Notes under the pieces: generated by a model
Database searches by the model: none
Told to the model about the DNA's origin: nothing
Seen by the model: only the letters and a program-made list of their open reading frames with translations
Made by a program: the position numbers and the translations under genes
Part shown: positions 18,624 to 27,422 of the stretch, in pieces
Numbering within the stretch: the first letter of the stretch is position 1
Layout: each line of letters opens with the position of its first letter
From: Phaeocystidibacter marisrubri
Lineage (GTDB): Bacteria; Bacteroidota; Bacteroidia; Flavobacteriales; Schleiferiaceae
Length of the DNA stretch: 64,000 bases
Direction: 5' to 3'
Assembly (NCBI RefSeq): GCF_008933165.1
Contig: NZ_WBVQ01000001.1
Span: 1,364,001-1,428,000 of the forward strand

Positions 18624-19823
18624 TTGAGTTCAAATGTTAAGTCGAAGGGGTTCCTAATCTTCATGTTAGGGCTTCTCACTTCCATCGGTCCACTTTCCAT
18701 TGACATGTATCTTCCTTCTTTCGGAAGCATTGCCGATAGTCTTCATACCACTACCAGTTCTATTGCACTATCTCTGTCGAGTTTCTTCATTGGACTCGGT
18801 GTAGGGCAGTTATTTTACGGACCGCTATTAGAACGTTATGGCCGAGTAAAACCCACATATATCGGATTGGGTATTTATGCCCTGAGTTCCTTGGGCTGTG
18901 CATATAGCCAGTCGGTTGAAATGCTCATTTTCTTCCGATTCACCCAAGCTTTAGGTGCATGTGGAGGAATGGTGGCATCACGAGCCATTGTGCGAGACAA
19001 TTTTAAAACAACCGAAGCGGCCAAGGCCTTTTCAATGTTGATGATCATCGTAGCGGTAAGTCCCATCATCGCTCCCACATTAGGTGGATACATCAGTGAG
19101 TGGACGAGTTGGAGAACTGTTTTCATCATTCTGGCAGCACTGTCTATATCGCTTTGGGCTCTCCTTTACTTCTTCCTGCCGAAGGCCAAACCTGGAAATC
19201 CCAACTATTCACTCAAGCTCTCTTCCATTGGAAAGAACTATGCGGAAATATTGAAACATCCAGCCTTCATTCTCAATGCCCTTATGGGTTCCATTGCTTA
19301 TGCCGGACTTTACGCTTACCTCAGTGGATCTCCCCACTTATACATTGAAACCTATGGAGTATCGGAAACAACGTATGCAACCATCTTTGCATTGAATGCC
19401 ATTGGTTTGGTGGGAGCAGGACAAATCAACAACCTGATATTACGCAGAGTAAAAAGTAGAAGTATTGTGATTGGAGCTTTGATGGCTCAAACCATCGTGG
19501 GAGCCGTGATGTTCACACTCTATGAACTAGACCTGTTCACAGTGAATACTGTTACGGCGTGTATTTTCAGCTATTTATTCTGCCTCGGACTCATCTTCCC
19601 AAATGCCTCTGCCCTTTCACTGGGTTCCATGGGACATACTGCCGGAAGTGCTTCAGCCATGCTGGGTGCCGTTCAGATGTTGCTCGGTGCAATGGCCTCA
19701 GCAATTGTCAGTGCAACCTTGAGCATTGGATTTTTGGAAATGATTCTCGTCATGGCTCTATGTGCGGCTATCGCACTTATCTTGGGAATGATAAGTCAAA
19801 AGAAATTGAGTGCCTTCGACTGA
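18624..19823 (+). CDS. Bcr/CflA-type multidrug MFS transporter
   Basis: 399 residues with about 12 hydrophobic segments. The first helix region LTSIGPLSIDMYLPSFGSIA and the FFIGLGVGQLFYGPLLERYG loop are characteristic of the Bcr/CflA subfamily of drug:proton antiporters, as is RFTQALGACGGMVASRAIVRD. These export bicyclomycin-like drugs, chloramphenicol or other small molecules across the cytoplasmic membrane; the substrate here is unknown. The start is probably TTG 18624 (MSSNVKSKGF); the ATG at 18663 would remove most of the first helix. It follows a terminator, so it must have its own promoter. Confidence 0.87.
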   Translation: MSSNVKSKGFLIFMLGLLTSIGPLSIDMYLPSFGSIADSLHTTTSSIALSLSSFFIGLGVGQLFYGPLLERYGRVKPTYIGLGIYALSSLGCAYSQSVEMLIFFRFTQALGACGGMVASRAIVRDNFKTTEAAKAFSMLMIIVAVSPIIAPTLGGYISEWTSWRTVFIILAALSISLWALLYFFLPKAKPGNPNYSLKLSSIGKNYAEILKHPAFILNALMGSIAYAGLYAYLSGSPHLYIETYGVSETTYATIFALNAIGLVGAGQINNLILRRVKSRSIVIGALMAQTIVGAVMFTLYELDLFTVNTVTACIFSYLFCLGLIFPNASALSLGSMGHTAGSASAMLGAVQMLLGAMASAIVSATLSIGFLEMILVMALCAAIALILGMISQKKLSAFD

Positions 19824-19875
19824 TATCCGTCATACAAATCTCTACTTTAGAGACTTCACGCTACTTCAACCTGCA

Positions 19876-20067
19876 ATGATCCCATTCTCTGCACTTGTAC
19901 CCTGTTTACAGCATTCGATTATTGCAACTGGTCGTGAGTATGAACGAGCTGCCCACTTCAGAAATATCCATTGGAATGCGTCCATGTCTCGTTTAAACCC
20001 ATTTACATTACAAGCCAAGCAGAATACAGGTACACGACTATTTGAATCAATTCCCTTTCAATTCTGA
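19876..20067 (+). CDS. Possible small ORF (63 residues) in front of the AraC gene
   Basis: ATG 19876 opens 63 codons that end with TGA at 20065-20067. The product resembles nothing I know and has no signal peptide. Its only support is position: the stop overlaps CTG 20064, a likely start for the AraC-type gene, as CTGA, like the common ATGA overlaps. It may be a real leader peptide or chance. Confidence 0.2.
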   Translation: MIPFSALVPCLQHSIIATGREYERAAHFRNIHWNASMSRLNPFTLQAKQNTGTRLFESIPFQF

Positions 20068-20813
20068 AACCTACCATTCTACATATCGGTCCTTTTGGTG
20101 CTTGGTTCTTGGGTGAGTTCAATGAAAACAAAGCGCATAGTCATTATGCCATTCAAATTGCCATCCCCTTTGGCAAACGATTTACGGTAGAGACGGAAGG
20201 TGAAGTCTTTACAGAATCTGTTCTGATTCCTCCAGCCACCATTCATAAACTCACTTCAGAAGGTCCACAATTGACCATCCTTCTCTCCCCCACTACGAGT
20301 CACGGACATTACTGGAAAGCCCATTTAAAGGATAGTCCCTCACCTCCTCCTGAAGGTGAACTCAAAACATTGAAAGCGGTGATTGAGAGATACTATCACG
20401 ATGAAATCGACAAGAAAGAATGTATCTCCTCCATCAATAGAATTATTGAATCATGGAATTGCAGATGTGAGGGATACGTTCATGGGGGAGATTCTAGAAT
20501 TGAAGATGCCCTAAACTATTTAGAAGGACAATCGTATCGATCCGTTCCCATTGGCGAGGTAGCGCAGCACGTTCACCTCTCCGCAAGCCGTTTCCAACAC
20601 CTCTTTACCGAGCAAACGTGGCAAACCTACCGCAGAGCCTTACTGTGGATGAAAATAGTTGCGGCCGCTCCCCTCTTTGGCAAACTCTCACTCACCGAAA
20701 TTGCTCATGAAGTGGGGTTCTCTGACAGCGCTCATCTCAGTCGAACTTTTACGGACACCTTTGGGTTTAGTCCGCGACAAATTCAATCTTTCAACGGGGG
20801 AAGAGGACTATAA
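20064..20813 (+). CDS. AraC family transcriptional regulator
   Basis: The coding frame is clear; the start is not. The first conventional start is TTG 20109 (234 residues), but the frame is open up to a stop at 20043-20045, and the codons before 20109 read ILKPTILHIGPFGAWFL, which looks like the first strand of the cupin-type sensory domain. CTG 20064 is therefore proposed. C-terminal residues from about 145 form two helix-turn-helix units (IGEVAQHVHLSASRFQHLF and LTEIAHEVGFSDSAHLSRTF), ending in the family signature FGFSPRQIQSF. The N-terminal half is a cupin-like ligand domain (AHSHYAIQIAIPFG). Target genes are unknown; a transglutaminase-like gene follows. Confidence 0.8.
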   Translation: MKPTILHIGPFGAWFLGEFNENKAHSHYAIQIAIPFGKRFTVETEGEVFTESVLIPPATIHKLTSEGPQLTILLSPTTSHGHYWKAHLKDSPSPPPEGELKTLKAVIERYYHDEIDKKECISSINRIIESWNCRCEGYVHGGDSRIEDALNYLEGQSYRSVPIGEVAQHVHLSASRFQHLFTEQTWQTYRRALLWMKIVAAAPLFGKLSLTEIAHEVGFSDSAHLSRTFTDTFGFSPRQIQSFNGGRGL

Positions 20814-20875
20814 TTCAGCTCGTTTATTCAAGTTTTTCAATTCGAACGTGTGGAGCTTTGTACCAAACAAAGAAC

Positions 20876-21586
20876 ATGAAAACACTCGTTGAGAACACGC
20901 CGCTACTCGATTTCAATCATCCCTCTCTACAACAATTGATCGACCAAAGAGGTTGGAAAAATCTTTCCGTGAAAGACCAAATCCAATCCATCTATCATTT
21001 TGTTAGAGATGAGATTGTGTTCGGGTACAATGTAGACGATGCCCTGCCCGCCTCTACCATTCTGAAAGATGGATATGGACAATGCAACACCAAATCAACG
21101 CTGTTGATGGCTCTGTTGCGCGGGGTTGGCATTCCTTGCCGACTGCATGGATTTACGATTCACAAAGCTCTGCAAAAAGGAGCCATTACGGGAATATGGT
21201 ATCTCCTATCACCTACCTCCATTCTACACACTTGGGTTGAAGTAGAATACAAAGGGAAATGGAACCACTTAGAAGGCGTCATTTTAGATCGTGATTACTT
21301 GTCACAGTTGCAAAGGTGCTTTGGAGCACAACCAGGAGAATTCTGTGGTTATGGTGCATACACTGAAAACTTGTCAAATCCAGAGATCGATTGGGCCGAA
21401 AACCACACCTATATTCAAGCAAAAGGCATCAATGCAGATTTTGGTCTGTTTAACTCACCCGACGAGTTCTATCAAATCCACAAACAAGCACTCAACCCGA
21501 TTAGAGGGTGGATCTTTCGAAACATTGCTCGTCACTCTATGAATGCGAATGTTCAGAAAATTCGTGCGGGACACCTGAGAAAATGA
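20876..21586 (+). CDS. Transglutaminase-like cysteine protease-fold protein
   Basis: 236 residues from ATG 20876. The transglutaminase-like core is visible: GYGQCNTKSTLLMALLRGVG with the putative catalytic Cys near 67, and a later HTWVEVEYKGKWNHLEG segment with the His near 120; the third acidic residue is less certain (the expected Asp seems to be replaced by the LEGV region). There is no signal peptide, so the protein is likely cytosolic. Members of this superfamily act as peptidases or isopeptide hydrolases on unknown substrates. A TTG at 20858 would add six residues and is less likely. Confidence 0.78.
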   Translation: MKTLVENTPLLDFNHPSLQQLIDQRGWKNLSVKDQIQSIYHFVRDEIVFGYNVDDALPASTILKDGYGQCNTKSTLLMALLRGVGIPCRLHGFTIHKALQKGAITGIWYLLSPTSILHTWVEVEYKGKWNHLEGVILDRDYLSQLQRCFGAQPGEFCGYGAYTENLSNPEIDWAENHTYIQAKGINADFGLFNSPDEFYQIHKQALNPIRGWIFRNIARHSMNANVQKIRAGHLRK

Positions 21587-21634
21587 AGATGTTTCGGATA
21601 TTGTTCATATCGAATCTCGCTCATCGAACTAGAT

Positions 21635-22390
21635 ATGATATTAAGCAAAAAATATACGGCCACAAGCTCCTTATCTGTAGAGGATATACATCAGCTTATT
21701 GCGGCCAACACCACAGAAATGACCGATTTGGAAATCGCCCTAAACACAGACAATCTTGAAAAGATGTTTATGGGAACGTATACTTTCAATTCGTTCAAGA
21801 TTACGATGCCTAGCGTCAACAAAAAGAAGAAAAAAGCACATCCACAAATCAAGGGAAACGTGTATTCGTACAATGGTATTACATACGTTGATCTTCACTA
21901 CAAGGCCTCTCCTTTCACCCTTCTCTTTTACTCCGTATTCCTCATATTCGTTCTATTCTTCGCTTCGCGATTTAATGGATTCACGGGAGTATTTGCTTTT
22001 TTCTTCTTGAGCGGTTTCACGATAAGTAAACTATCCATTGGAGGAACCTACTATGCAGATCGATACAAGTTACATGAACTACTTCTTTTAAATGAAGTGG
22101 GGAATAAGCCAACCGCTTCGAAAACGGCTCCCACTGCCTCGATGAAGCCCGATGTTGAACTGTTAAAGACAGACACTCATCCGGCTGCCTCGGCATCAAC
22201 TTCAACGATCAGAGAGGAAAAGTCAAGAAAGAGCGAAGAACAGAAACCTAGATCCGCAGAAAAAGAATACCATTCACCTGCGATCGAAAAACCCCAAAAA
22301 GAAGACCGCCTTTCCCCTTCTAGAAAAGAGGAAAATCCGAGAAGAACCTCTCAAGAAAGAACGGGGAGGTATAATAGGAATGAGAGGTGA
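21635..22390 (+). CDS. Membrane protein with basic/acidic disordered tail, unknown function
   Basis: 251 residues. Two adjacent hydrophobic segments near 92-111 (FTLLFYSVFLIFVLFFASRF) and 115-133 (GFTGVFAFFFLSGFTIS) form a likely transmembrane hairpin. Before them lies a soluble head with the KKKKK run near 68. After residue about 160 the chain is low-complexity (Ser, Glu, Lys, Arg, Pro) and presumably disordered. I recognise no domain. The repeated ARGS-rich tail is compatible with a nucleic-acid or protein contact, but this is only a guess from composition. Confidence 0.6.
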   Translation: MILSKKYTATSSLSVEDIHQLIAANTTEMTDLEIALNTDNLEKMFMGTYTFNSFKITMPSVNKKKKKAHPQIKGNVYSYNGITYVDLHYKASPFTLLFYSVFLIFVLFFASRFNGFTGVFAFFFLSGFTISKLSIGGTYYADRYKLHELLLLNEVGNKPTASKTAPTASMKPDVELLKTDTHPAASASTSTIREEKSRKSEEQKPRSAEKEYHSPAIEKPQKEDRLSPSRKEENPRRTSQERTGRYNRNER

Positions 22391-22536
22391 GTGGTAAGAG
22401 ATGAGCGGTGAGAGTCGTTGGTGTTTGGGAGGACATCTGCAGTATACCGTTGGGCCTGAAGCCTAGAGCCTGTTGTCTATAGACTATGCTCCAACTCTCC
22501 CTTCCCCGGATTCGTTATATGACAAAGCCCTCTCTC

Positions 22537-23226
22537 ATGAACAAACGTTACACCCTTCAAATTCCAGATCCATGTAGTCAGAAGTGGAGTGAAATGACGC
22601 CACAAGCGGATGGGCGACACTGTGATCAATGCGATAAAGTCATACGCGATTTCACTTCATACACAGACGCTCAAATCTTATCGGCCATTGAAAATGAAAA
22701 GGTGTGTGGACGATTTCGTCCCGATCAACTCAACCGAACATACAAACGACACGATGAATCCTCTAAAAGGTGGATATCCGTGTTCGCCACAACCCTAGCG
22801 CTCGCCTCTTCCTCGTCTGCTGAAAGTCAAATCATTACACCAACTCCAACAGATACCATTCACGACAGCGATACTTTGAAAGTGGTGGAGGTGACAAACA
22901 AGAATCAGATAATTCTTCGAGGAAATGTTTCCGATAAAGAGACTGGTGAGAAATTGTTCCAAGTATATATCACAGTGGAGAACACCGAATACAAGACTGC
23001 TTCCAATTTTGATGGCGACTTCGAACTCGCAATTTCAGAAGAGCTTGTTGAGAACGGTTTTACACTGAAGTTTACTTCGTATGGATATGATGGTATTAAG
23101 TTGATTTTTGCCCCAAATGAATATAAAGGTACGTTCATCAACATGGAATGTACAGCACAGTATATGGGGCTTCTAGGTGATGTACACATCGTTGAACACA
23201 AACGGTGGTGGGAGTTTTGGAAATAA
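22537..23226 (+). CDS. CarboxypepD_reg-like domain protein with N-terminal zinc-ribbon-like segment
   Basis: 229 residues from ATG 22537 (ATG 22519 would add six). The first 60 residues contain four cysteines in two close pairs: Cys in IPDPCSQKW, CDQCDK, and one in VCGRF, with the motif DGRHCDQCDKVIRDFTSYT that recurs in many Bacteroidota proteins of this type. A hydrophobic segment (FATTLALASSSSAESQ) follows, so the cysteine-rich part is cytosolic and the rest likely periplasmic. The C-terminal 100 residues, with LRGNVSDKETGEKLFQVYIT, match the carboxypeptidase-regulatory fold seen before TonB receptors, but no receptor follows here. Function is unknown. Confidence 0.65.
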   Translation: MNKRYTLQIPDPCSQKWSEMTPQADGRHCDQCDKVIRDFTSYTDAQILSAIENEKVCGRFRPDQLNRTYKRHDESSKRWISVFATTLALASSSSAESQIITPTPTDTIHDSDTLKVVEVTNKNQIILRGNVSDKETGEKLFQVYITVENTEYKTASNFDGDFELAISEELVENGFTLKFTSYGYDGIKLIFAPNEYKGTFINMECTAQYMGLLGDVHIVEHKRWWEFWK

Positions 23227-23372
23227 CAGGATAGAGATATCCATCCTCCACTATCATGAACGTCAAGAACTTCAAGAAGGATGAAAGCCATGCATCCGAA
23301 TCGGTCCTAAATTTCCCTTTCACACTTCCCCCACTTTCCCTATCTTTTCACCGTACTACGAAAGATTACAAC

Positions 23373-25406
23373 ATGTCTGAATTGGAACACGACGAGAACA
23401 AAAAGGTATCGTCTGAACAAACTCCTGAAACTCCTTCTACTGAAGGTGCGAACGAACAAGCTGAAGCTAAAGCGGATGCCTTAGGTGAAACGGCTGAAAC
23501 TTCAGAGACACCATCTGAAGAATCAGAAGATCAAACGGTTGAGGCTACCGCTCCAGAAGAGAAAGCGGAAGTCGCTCAGGATGCGAAGAACGAGGAGGAG
23601 GACGAAGATGATGATCACGAAGAAGATCTTCATACCGACGAGCACGAAGAGGATGACCAATACGAAGGTCAACATGATGAGCTACCTGATTACGATCATG
23701 AAAGCAACGAAAAACTACTCGCTGCCGCTGAACATTGGTCAAAGCACGACGATTTAAAGTCGGCGAAAAACCACATTGAAGCGATTCGAACAGCGCTTTT
23801 GAAGCGATTGGATGAAGAGCGCAACGAGAAAAAGGAAGAGTTTCTAGCCAATGGTGGTGTAGAAATCGACTTTCAATACGACCAAGCGGACCGAAGAAAG
23901 TTCCGCACCTTCTACTCTACCTACAAAGAGAGAAGAAGAAATGCACGCAAGCAATTGGAGGAACAACTCCAAAACAACTTGAACGTTAAGCGCAGCATTA
24001 TTGACGCGGTAAAAGAAATTCCGGGTGCAGAAGGATCTGCTCAGGAGAAGTACAAGAGATTCCGCGAACTTCAAGACAGATGGAGAGATACCGGTCCTGT
24101 TCCTAGAGCAGAATCTCGCGACCTCTACAACAATTACCACTTCCATGTAGATCAGTTCTACGATTTCTTGCGTATCAGCAATGAACTTCGTGAACTCGAC
24201 TTTAAAAAGAATCAAGCTGCCAAGGAAGCGCTGATTGCCGAAGCTGAGAAATTAGCGGGAAGCGAAGTAAATCCTGAAATGTTTGCAAGCCTACAGCGCC
24301 TCCACAAGAGCTGGAAGGAAATTGGTCCCGTGGAACGCGATATTCGCGATGCCATGTGGGAGAAGTTTAGCGAAGCGACCAAACTCATTCACGATAAGCG
24401 TCACAAGTACTACGAAGGATTAAAGACTTCGCGCGAAGAACGATTGGCAAAGAAAGCGGAGTATGTAGACCAAATGGCGGCCATGGACTTGAGTAAAATT
24501 AAGTCGCACCGCGATTGGCAAAAGGCCATTCAACAAATGAATGAATGGAGAGATGCCTTCAAGAAACTCGGTAGAATTCACCTTCCAGGTAACGACGAAT
24601 TATGGGAGCGCTACTCGGACATCAACCGCAACTTCAATAAAACCAAGAACAACTTCTACAAAGAGCTCAAGCGAGAACAACGCGAGAACTTAGACAAGAA
24701 GAAAGCGCTATTAGATCGAGCAATTGAGCTAAAAGACAGCACCGATTGGCGGGAAGCTGCCAATGAACTAAAAGCTCTTCAACGCAAGTGGAAGACCATT
24801 GGTTTTGCACCTCGCGCAGAAAGCGATAAGATCTGGAACGAATTCAGAGCCGCGTGTAATCAGTTCTTTGAGCGATTAAAGGATAAGAATTCTGAACAAG
24901 ATGCCGCTTACGAAGGCAACTATACCAAGAAAACAGAGCTGCTTGAAAAGGTAAAAGCCTTTGATCCTGTTGCGGCTGACCGCGGTGTAGATGCCTTGAA
25001 AGGCTTTATTGAAGAATGGAAATCACTGGGTTCTGTCCCTCGAGCTAAAAAAGATATCGAAGGCGAATTCAATGCTATTCTCGACAAGCACTTTAGCGCC
25101 CTGAAAATCGATAAGAAAGAGAGCGCTATGATTCGCTTTGAAAATCGCTTGCACCACATTGCGCAAGACGGAGATCAGCGAAGCATGGACAAAGAATACC
25201 ACCAGTTGAGAAGAAAGATTGACGAAGCTGAAAAAGAACTTCGCCAACTTGAAAATAACATGGGCTTCTTTGCGAACAGCGATCCGAAAAATCCGTTAGT
25301 ACGTGAGGCGCAAAAGAACATTGACCGCCACAAAGAACAGATTGAGCTGCTTAAAGACAAACTTCGTCTACTCAATAAAATCGACGAAGAAGGAACGGAG
25401 GAATAA
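23373..25406 (+). CDS. DUF349 repeat protein
   Basis: 677 residues from ATG 23373; the open frame extends 39 codons upstream but the region before 23373 is not protein-like in context. Residues about 1-115 are low-complexity and strongly acidic (runs of E and D). From about 190 on there are several DUF349-type repeats, each a three-helix unit with a conserved W-x-x-x-G-x-(V/I)-P-R pattern, for example LQDRWRDTGPVPRAESRDLY, WKEIGPVERDIRDAMWEKFS, LQRKWKTIGFAPRAESDKIW and WKSLGSVPRAKKDIEGEF. DUF349 proteins are found with ribosome- or helicase-related genes, but the cellular role is not established. The gene is one codon before uvrB. Confidence 0.85.
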   Translation: MSELEHDENKKVSSEQTPETPSTEGANEQAEAKADALGETAETSETPSEESEDQTVEATAPEEKAEVAQDAKNEEEDEDDDHEEDLHTDEHEEDDQYEGQHDELPDYDHESNEKLLAAAEHWSKHDDLKSAKNHIEAIRTALLKRLDEERNEKKEEFLANGGVEIDFQYDQADRRKFRTFYSTYKERRRNARKQLEEQLQNNLNVKRSIIDAVKEIPGAEGSAQEKYKRFRELQDRWRDTGPVPRAESRDLYNNYHFHVDQFYDFLRISNELRELDFKKNQAAKEALIAEAEKLAGSEVNPEMFASLQRLHKSWKEIGPVERDIRDAMWEKFSEATKLIHDKRHKYYEGLKTSREERLAKKAEYVDQMAAMDLSKIKSHRDWQKAIQQMNEWRDAFKKLGRIHLPGNDELWERYSDINRNFNKTKNNFYKELKREQRENLDKKKALLDRAIELKDSTDWREAANELKALQRKWKTIGFAPRAESDKIWNEFRAACNQFFERLKDKNSEQDAAYEGNYTKKTELLEKVKAFDPVAADRGVDALKGFIEEWKSLGSVPRAKKDIEGEFNAILDKHFSALKIDKKESAMIRFENRLHHIAQDGDQRSMDKEYHQLRRKIDEAEKELRQLENNMGFFANSDPKNPLVREAQKNIDRHKEQIELLKDKLRLLNKIDEEGTEE

Positions 25407-25408
25407 GA

Positions 25409-27418
25409 ATGGAATTTAGAATTGAAAGCGAGTACAAGCCCACGGGAGATCAACCTCAGGCGATTAAAGAACTCGCTTCAGGGATTCTCAACGGTGAAAA
25501 GTTTCAAACCCTACTAGGGGTTACAGGTTCGGGTAAGACTTTCTCGGTGGCCAATGTCATCCAAGAAGTTCAACGCCCTACCCTAATATTAAGTCACAAC
25601 AAAACACTCGCGGCACAGCTGTATGGGGAGTTCAAACAGTTCTTCCCTCACAATGCCGTGGAGTATTTTGTGAGTTATTACGACTACTATCAGCCTGAGG
25701 CCTACATCCCTACTTCTGGAACCTACATCGAAAAAGACCTCAGCATCAATGATGAAATTGAGAAGCTGCGATTGAGTACCACTTCTTCTCTACTTTCGGG
25801 TAGACGAGATGTACTGGTGGTGGCTTCCGTGAGTTGTCTATACGGTATTGGTAACCCAGAAGAATTCAATAATTCGATTATTGAAATTGGCGTGGGAACC
25901 GTCATTCCTCGGAATCAGTTCCTCCACATGCTCGTTTCCAGTCTCTATTCCCGCACTACTGCGGAGTTCAAACGAGGAAACTTCCGTGTGAAGGGAGATA
26001 CTGTTGACATCTTCCCTGCTTATGCCGACATCTTCTATAGAATTCACTTCTGGGGAGATGAGATTGAAAGGATAGAGAGTTGGGAACCCGATGGAGGACA
26101 GAGAATTGAATTGTTCGACAACCTCAGAATTTTCCCTGCAAACATCTTTGTTACAGGTAAGGATAAATTGAATTCGGCCATTCATATGATCCAAGACGAT
26201 CTGATGGATCAGATTCAATTCTTCCGCAATGAACAACGTCCATTGGAAGCAAAGCGACTTCAAGAGCGCACGGAGTTCGACTTAGAAATGATACGCGAAT
26301 TGGGCTACTGTTCTGGAATTGAGAACTATTCCCGATACTTAGACGGCAGAAAGCCAGGAACCCGCCCCTTCTGTCTTCTCGACTACTTCCCCGATGATTT
26401 CTTGATGGTGATTGACGAGAGTCACGTGACCATTCCTCAAGTTCGCGCTATGTATGGTGGCGACCGATCTAGAAAGGAAAATCTGGTAGAATACGGCTTC
26501 CGTCTTCCTGCAGCAATGGACAACCGCCCATTGAAATTTGAAGAATTTGAAATGCTTCAAAATCAAGTTCTGTATGTATCGGCTACTCCTGCAGATTACG
26601 AGCTTGAAAAAACAGGTGGGGTTTACACGGAACAACTTATTCGTCCTACTGGTCTACTCGACCCTCGCATTGAGGTTCGCCCAAGTGAAGGTCAGGTTGA
26701 CGACCTAATGGAGGAAATCAACAAGCGCACGGAGATCGATGAACGCGTACTGGTAACCACACTCACCAAGCGTATGGCGGAGGAACTCACCAAGTATTTG
26801 ACGCGATATGGAGTGCGATGTAGATATATCCATAGTGATGTAGATACTTTGGAACGCGTAGAGATCATGCGCGATTTGCGTTTGGGCATTTTTGATGTGC
26901 TTATCGGTGTAAACTTGCTGCGCGAAGGACTCGACTTCCCAGAAGTATCGTTGGTGGCCATTATGGATGCCGACAAAGAGGGATTCCTTCGCAGTGAGCG
27001 TAGTTTGGTTCAAACCATTGGTAGAGCGGCGCGAAATGTAAACGGCTTGGCAATCATGTATGCGGATAAAATTACCGACAGCATGAAACGCACCATTGAG
27101 GAAACCGAACGTCGTCGTGAAACGCAGCACCAATACAATCTCGATCACGGCATAACGCCACAGGCACTCAAGAAAAGCATAGATTCTGTTCTCGCAGGAA
27201 GCTCTACAGCCAAGAGCACTGTAATGGATCAAGTGGATCAGGTGAATTTGAGTGAGTCTCGCATTATTTATGAAACCAAAGAGAGTTTGGAAAAAGCCAT
27301 TAATAACACGCGCAAGAGCATGGAAAAGGCTGCCAAATCTTTGGACTTCATCGAAGCAGCACGTCTTCGCGATGTGATGATAGAACTCGAATCCAAGCGA
27401 AGCACGGTGAAAGGCTAA
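25409..27418 (+). CDS. uvrB: UvrABC system protein B (excinuclease subunit)
   Basis: 669 residues, the expected length. UvrB is the DNA-damage verification helicase of nucleotide excision repair in the cytosol; it is loaded by UvrA and bound by UvrC. Seen: Walker A GVTGSGKT at residues 37-44, the beta-hairpin stretch YYDYYQPEAYIP near 91-102 that clamps DNA, the DEAD-like LMVIDESHVT motif, the helicase motif QTIGRAARN, and the C-terminal UVR motif (EKAINNTRKSMEKAAKSLDF). The start is ATG 25409, two bases after the DUF349 gene stop, so they share a transcript. Confidence 0.97.
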   Translation: MEFRIESEYKPTGDQPQAIKELASGILNGEKFQTLLGVTGSGKTFSVANVIQEVQRPTLILSHNKTLAAQLYGEFKQFFPHNAVEYFVSYYDYYQPEAYIPTSGTYIEKDLSINDEIEKLRLSTTSSLLSGRRDVLVVASVSCLYGIGNPEEFNNSIIEIGVGTVIPRNQFLHMLVSSLYSRTTAEFKRGNFRVKGDTVDIFPAYADIFYRIHFWGDEIERIESWEPDGGQRIELFDNLRIFPANIFVTGKDKLNSAIHMIQDDLMDQIQFFRNEQRPLEAKRLQERTEFDLEMIRELGYCSGIENYSRYLDGRKPGTRPFCLLDYFPDDFLMVIDESHVTIPQVRAMYGGDRSRKENLVEYGFRLPAAMDNRPLKFEEFEMLQNQVLYVSATPADYELEKTGGVYTEQLIRPTGLLDPRIEVRPSEGQVDDLMEEINKRTEIDERVLVTTLTKRMAEELTKYLTRYGVRCRYIHSDVDTLERVEIMRDLRLGIFDVLIGVNLLREGLDFPEVSLVAIMDADKEGFLRSERSLVQTIGRAARNVNGLAIMYADKITDSMKRTIEETERRRETQHQYNLDHGITPQALKKSIDSVLAGSSTAKSTVMDQVDQVNLSESRIIYETKESLEKAINNTRKSMEKAAKSLDFIEAARLRDVMIELESKRSTVKG

Positions 27419-27422
27419 CAGT

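Noticed and set aside
19810-19875. Extension of the 63-residue ORF upstream to 19810
   Set aside because: It overlaps the end of the MFS transporter gene and adds no domain or signal.
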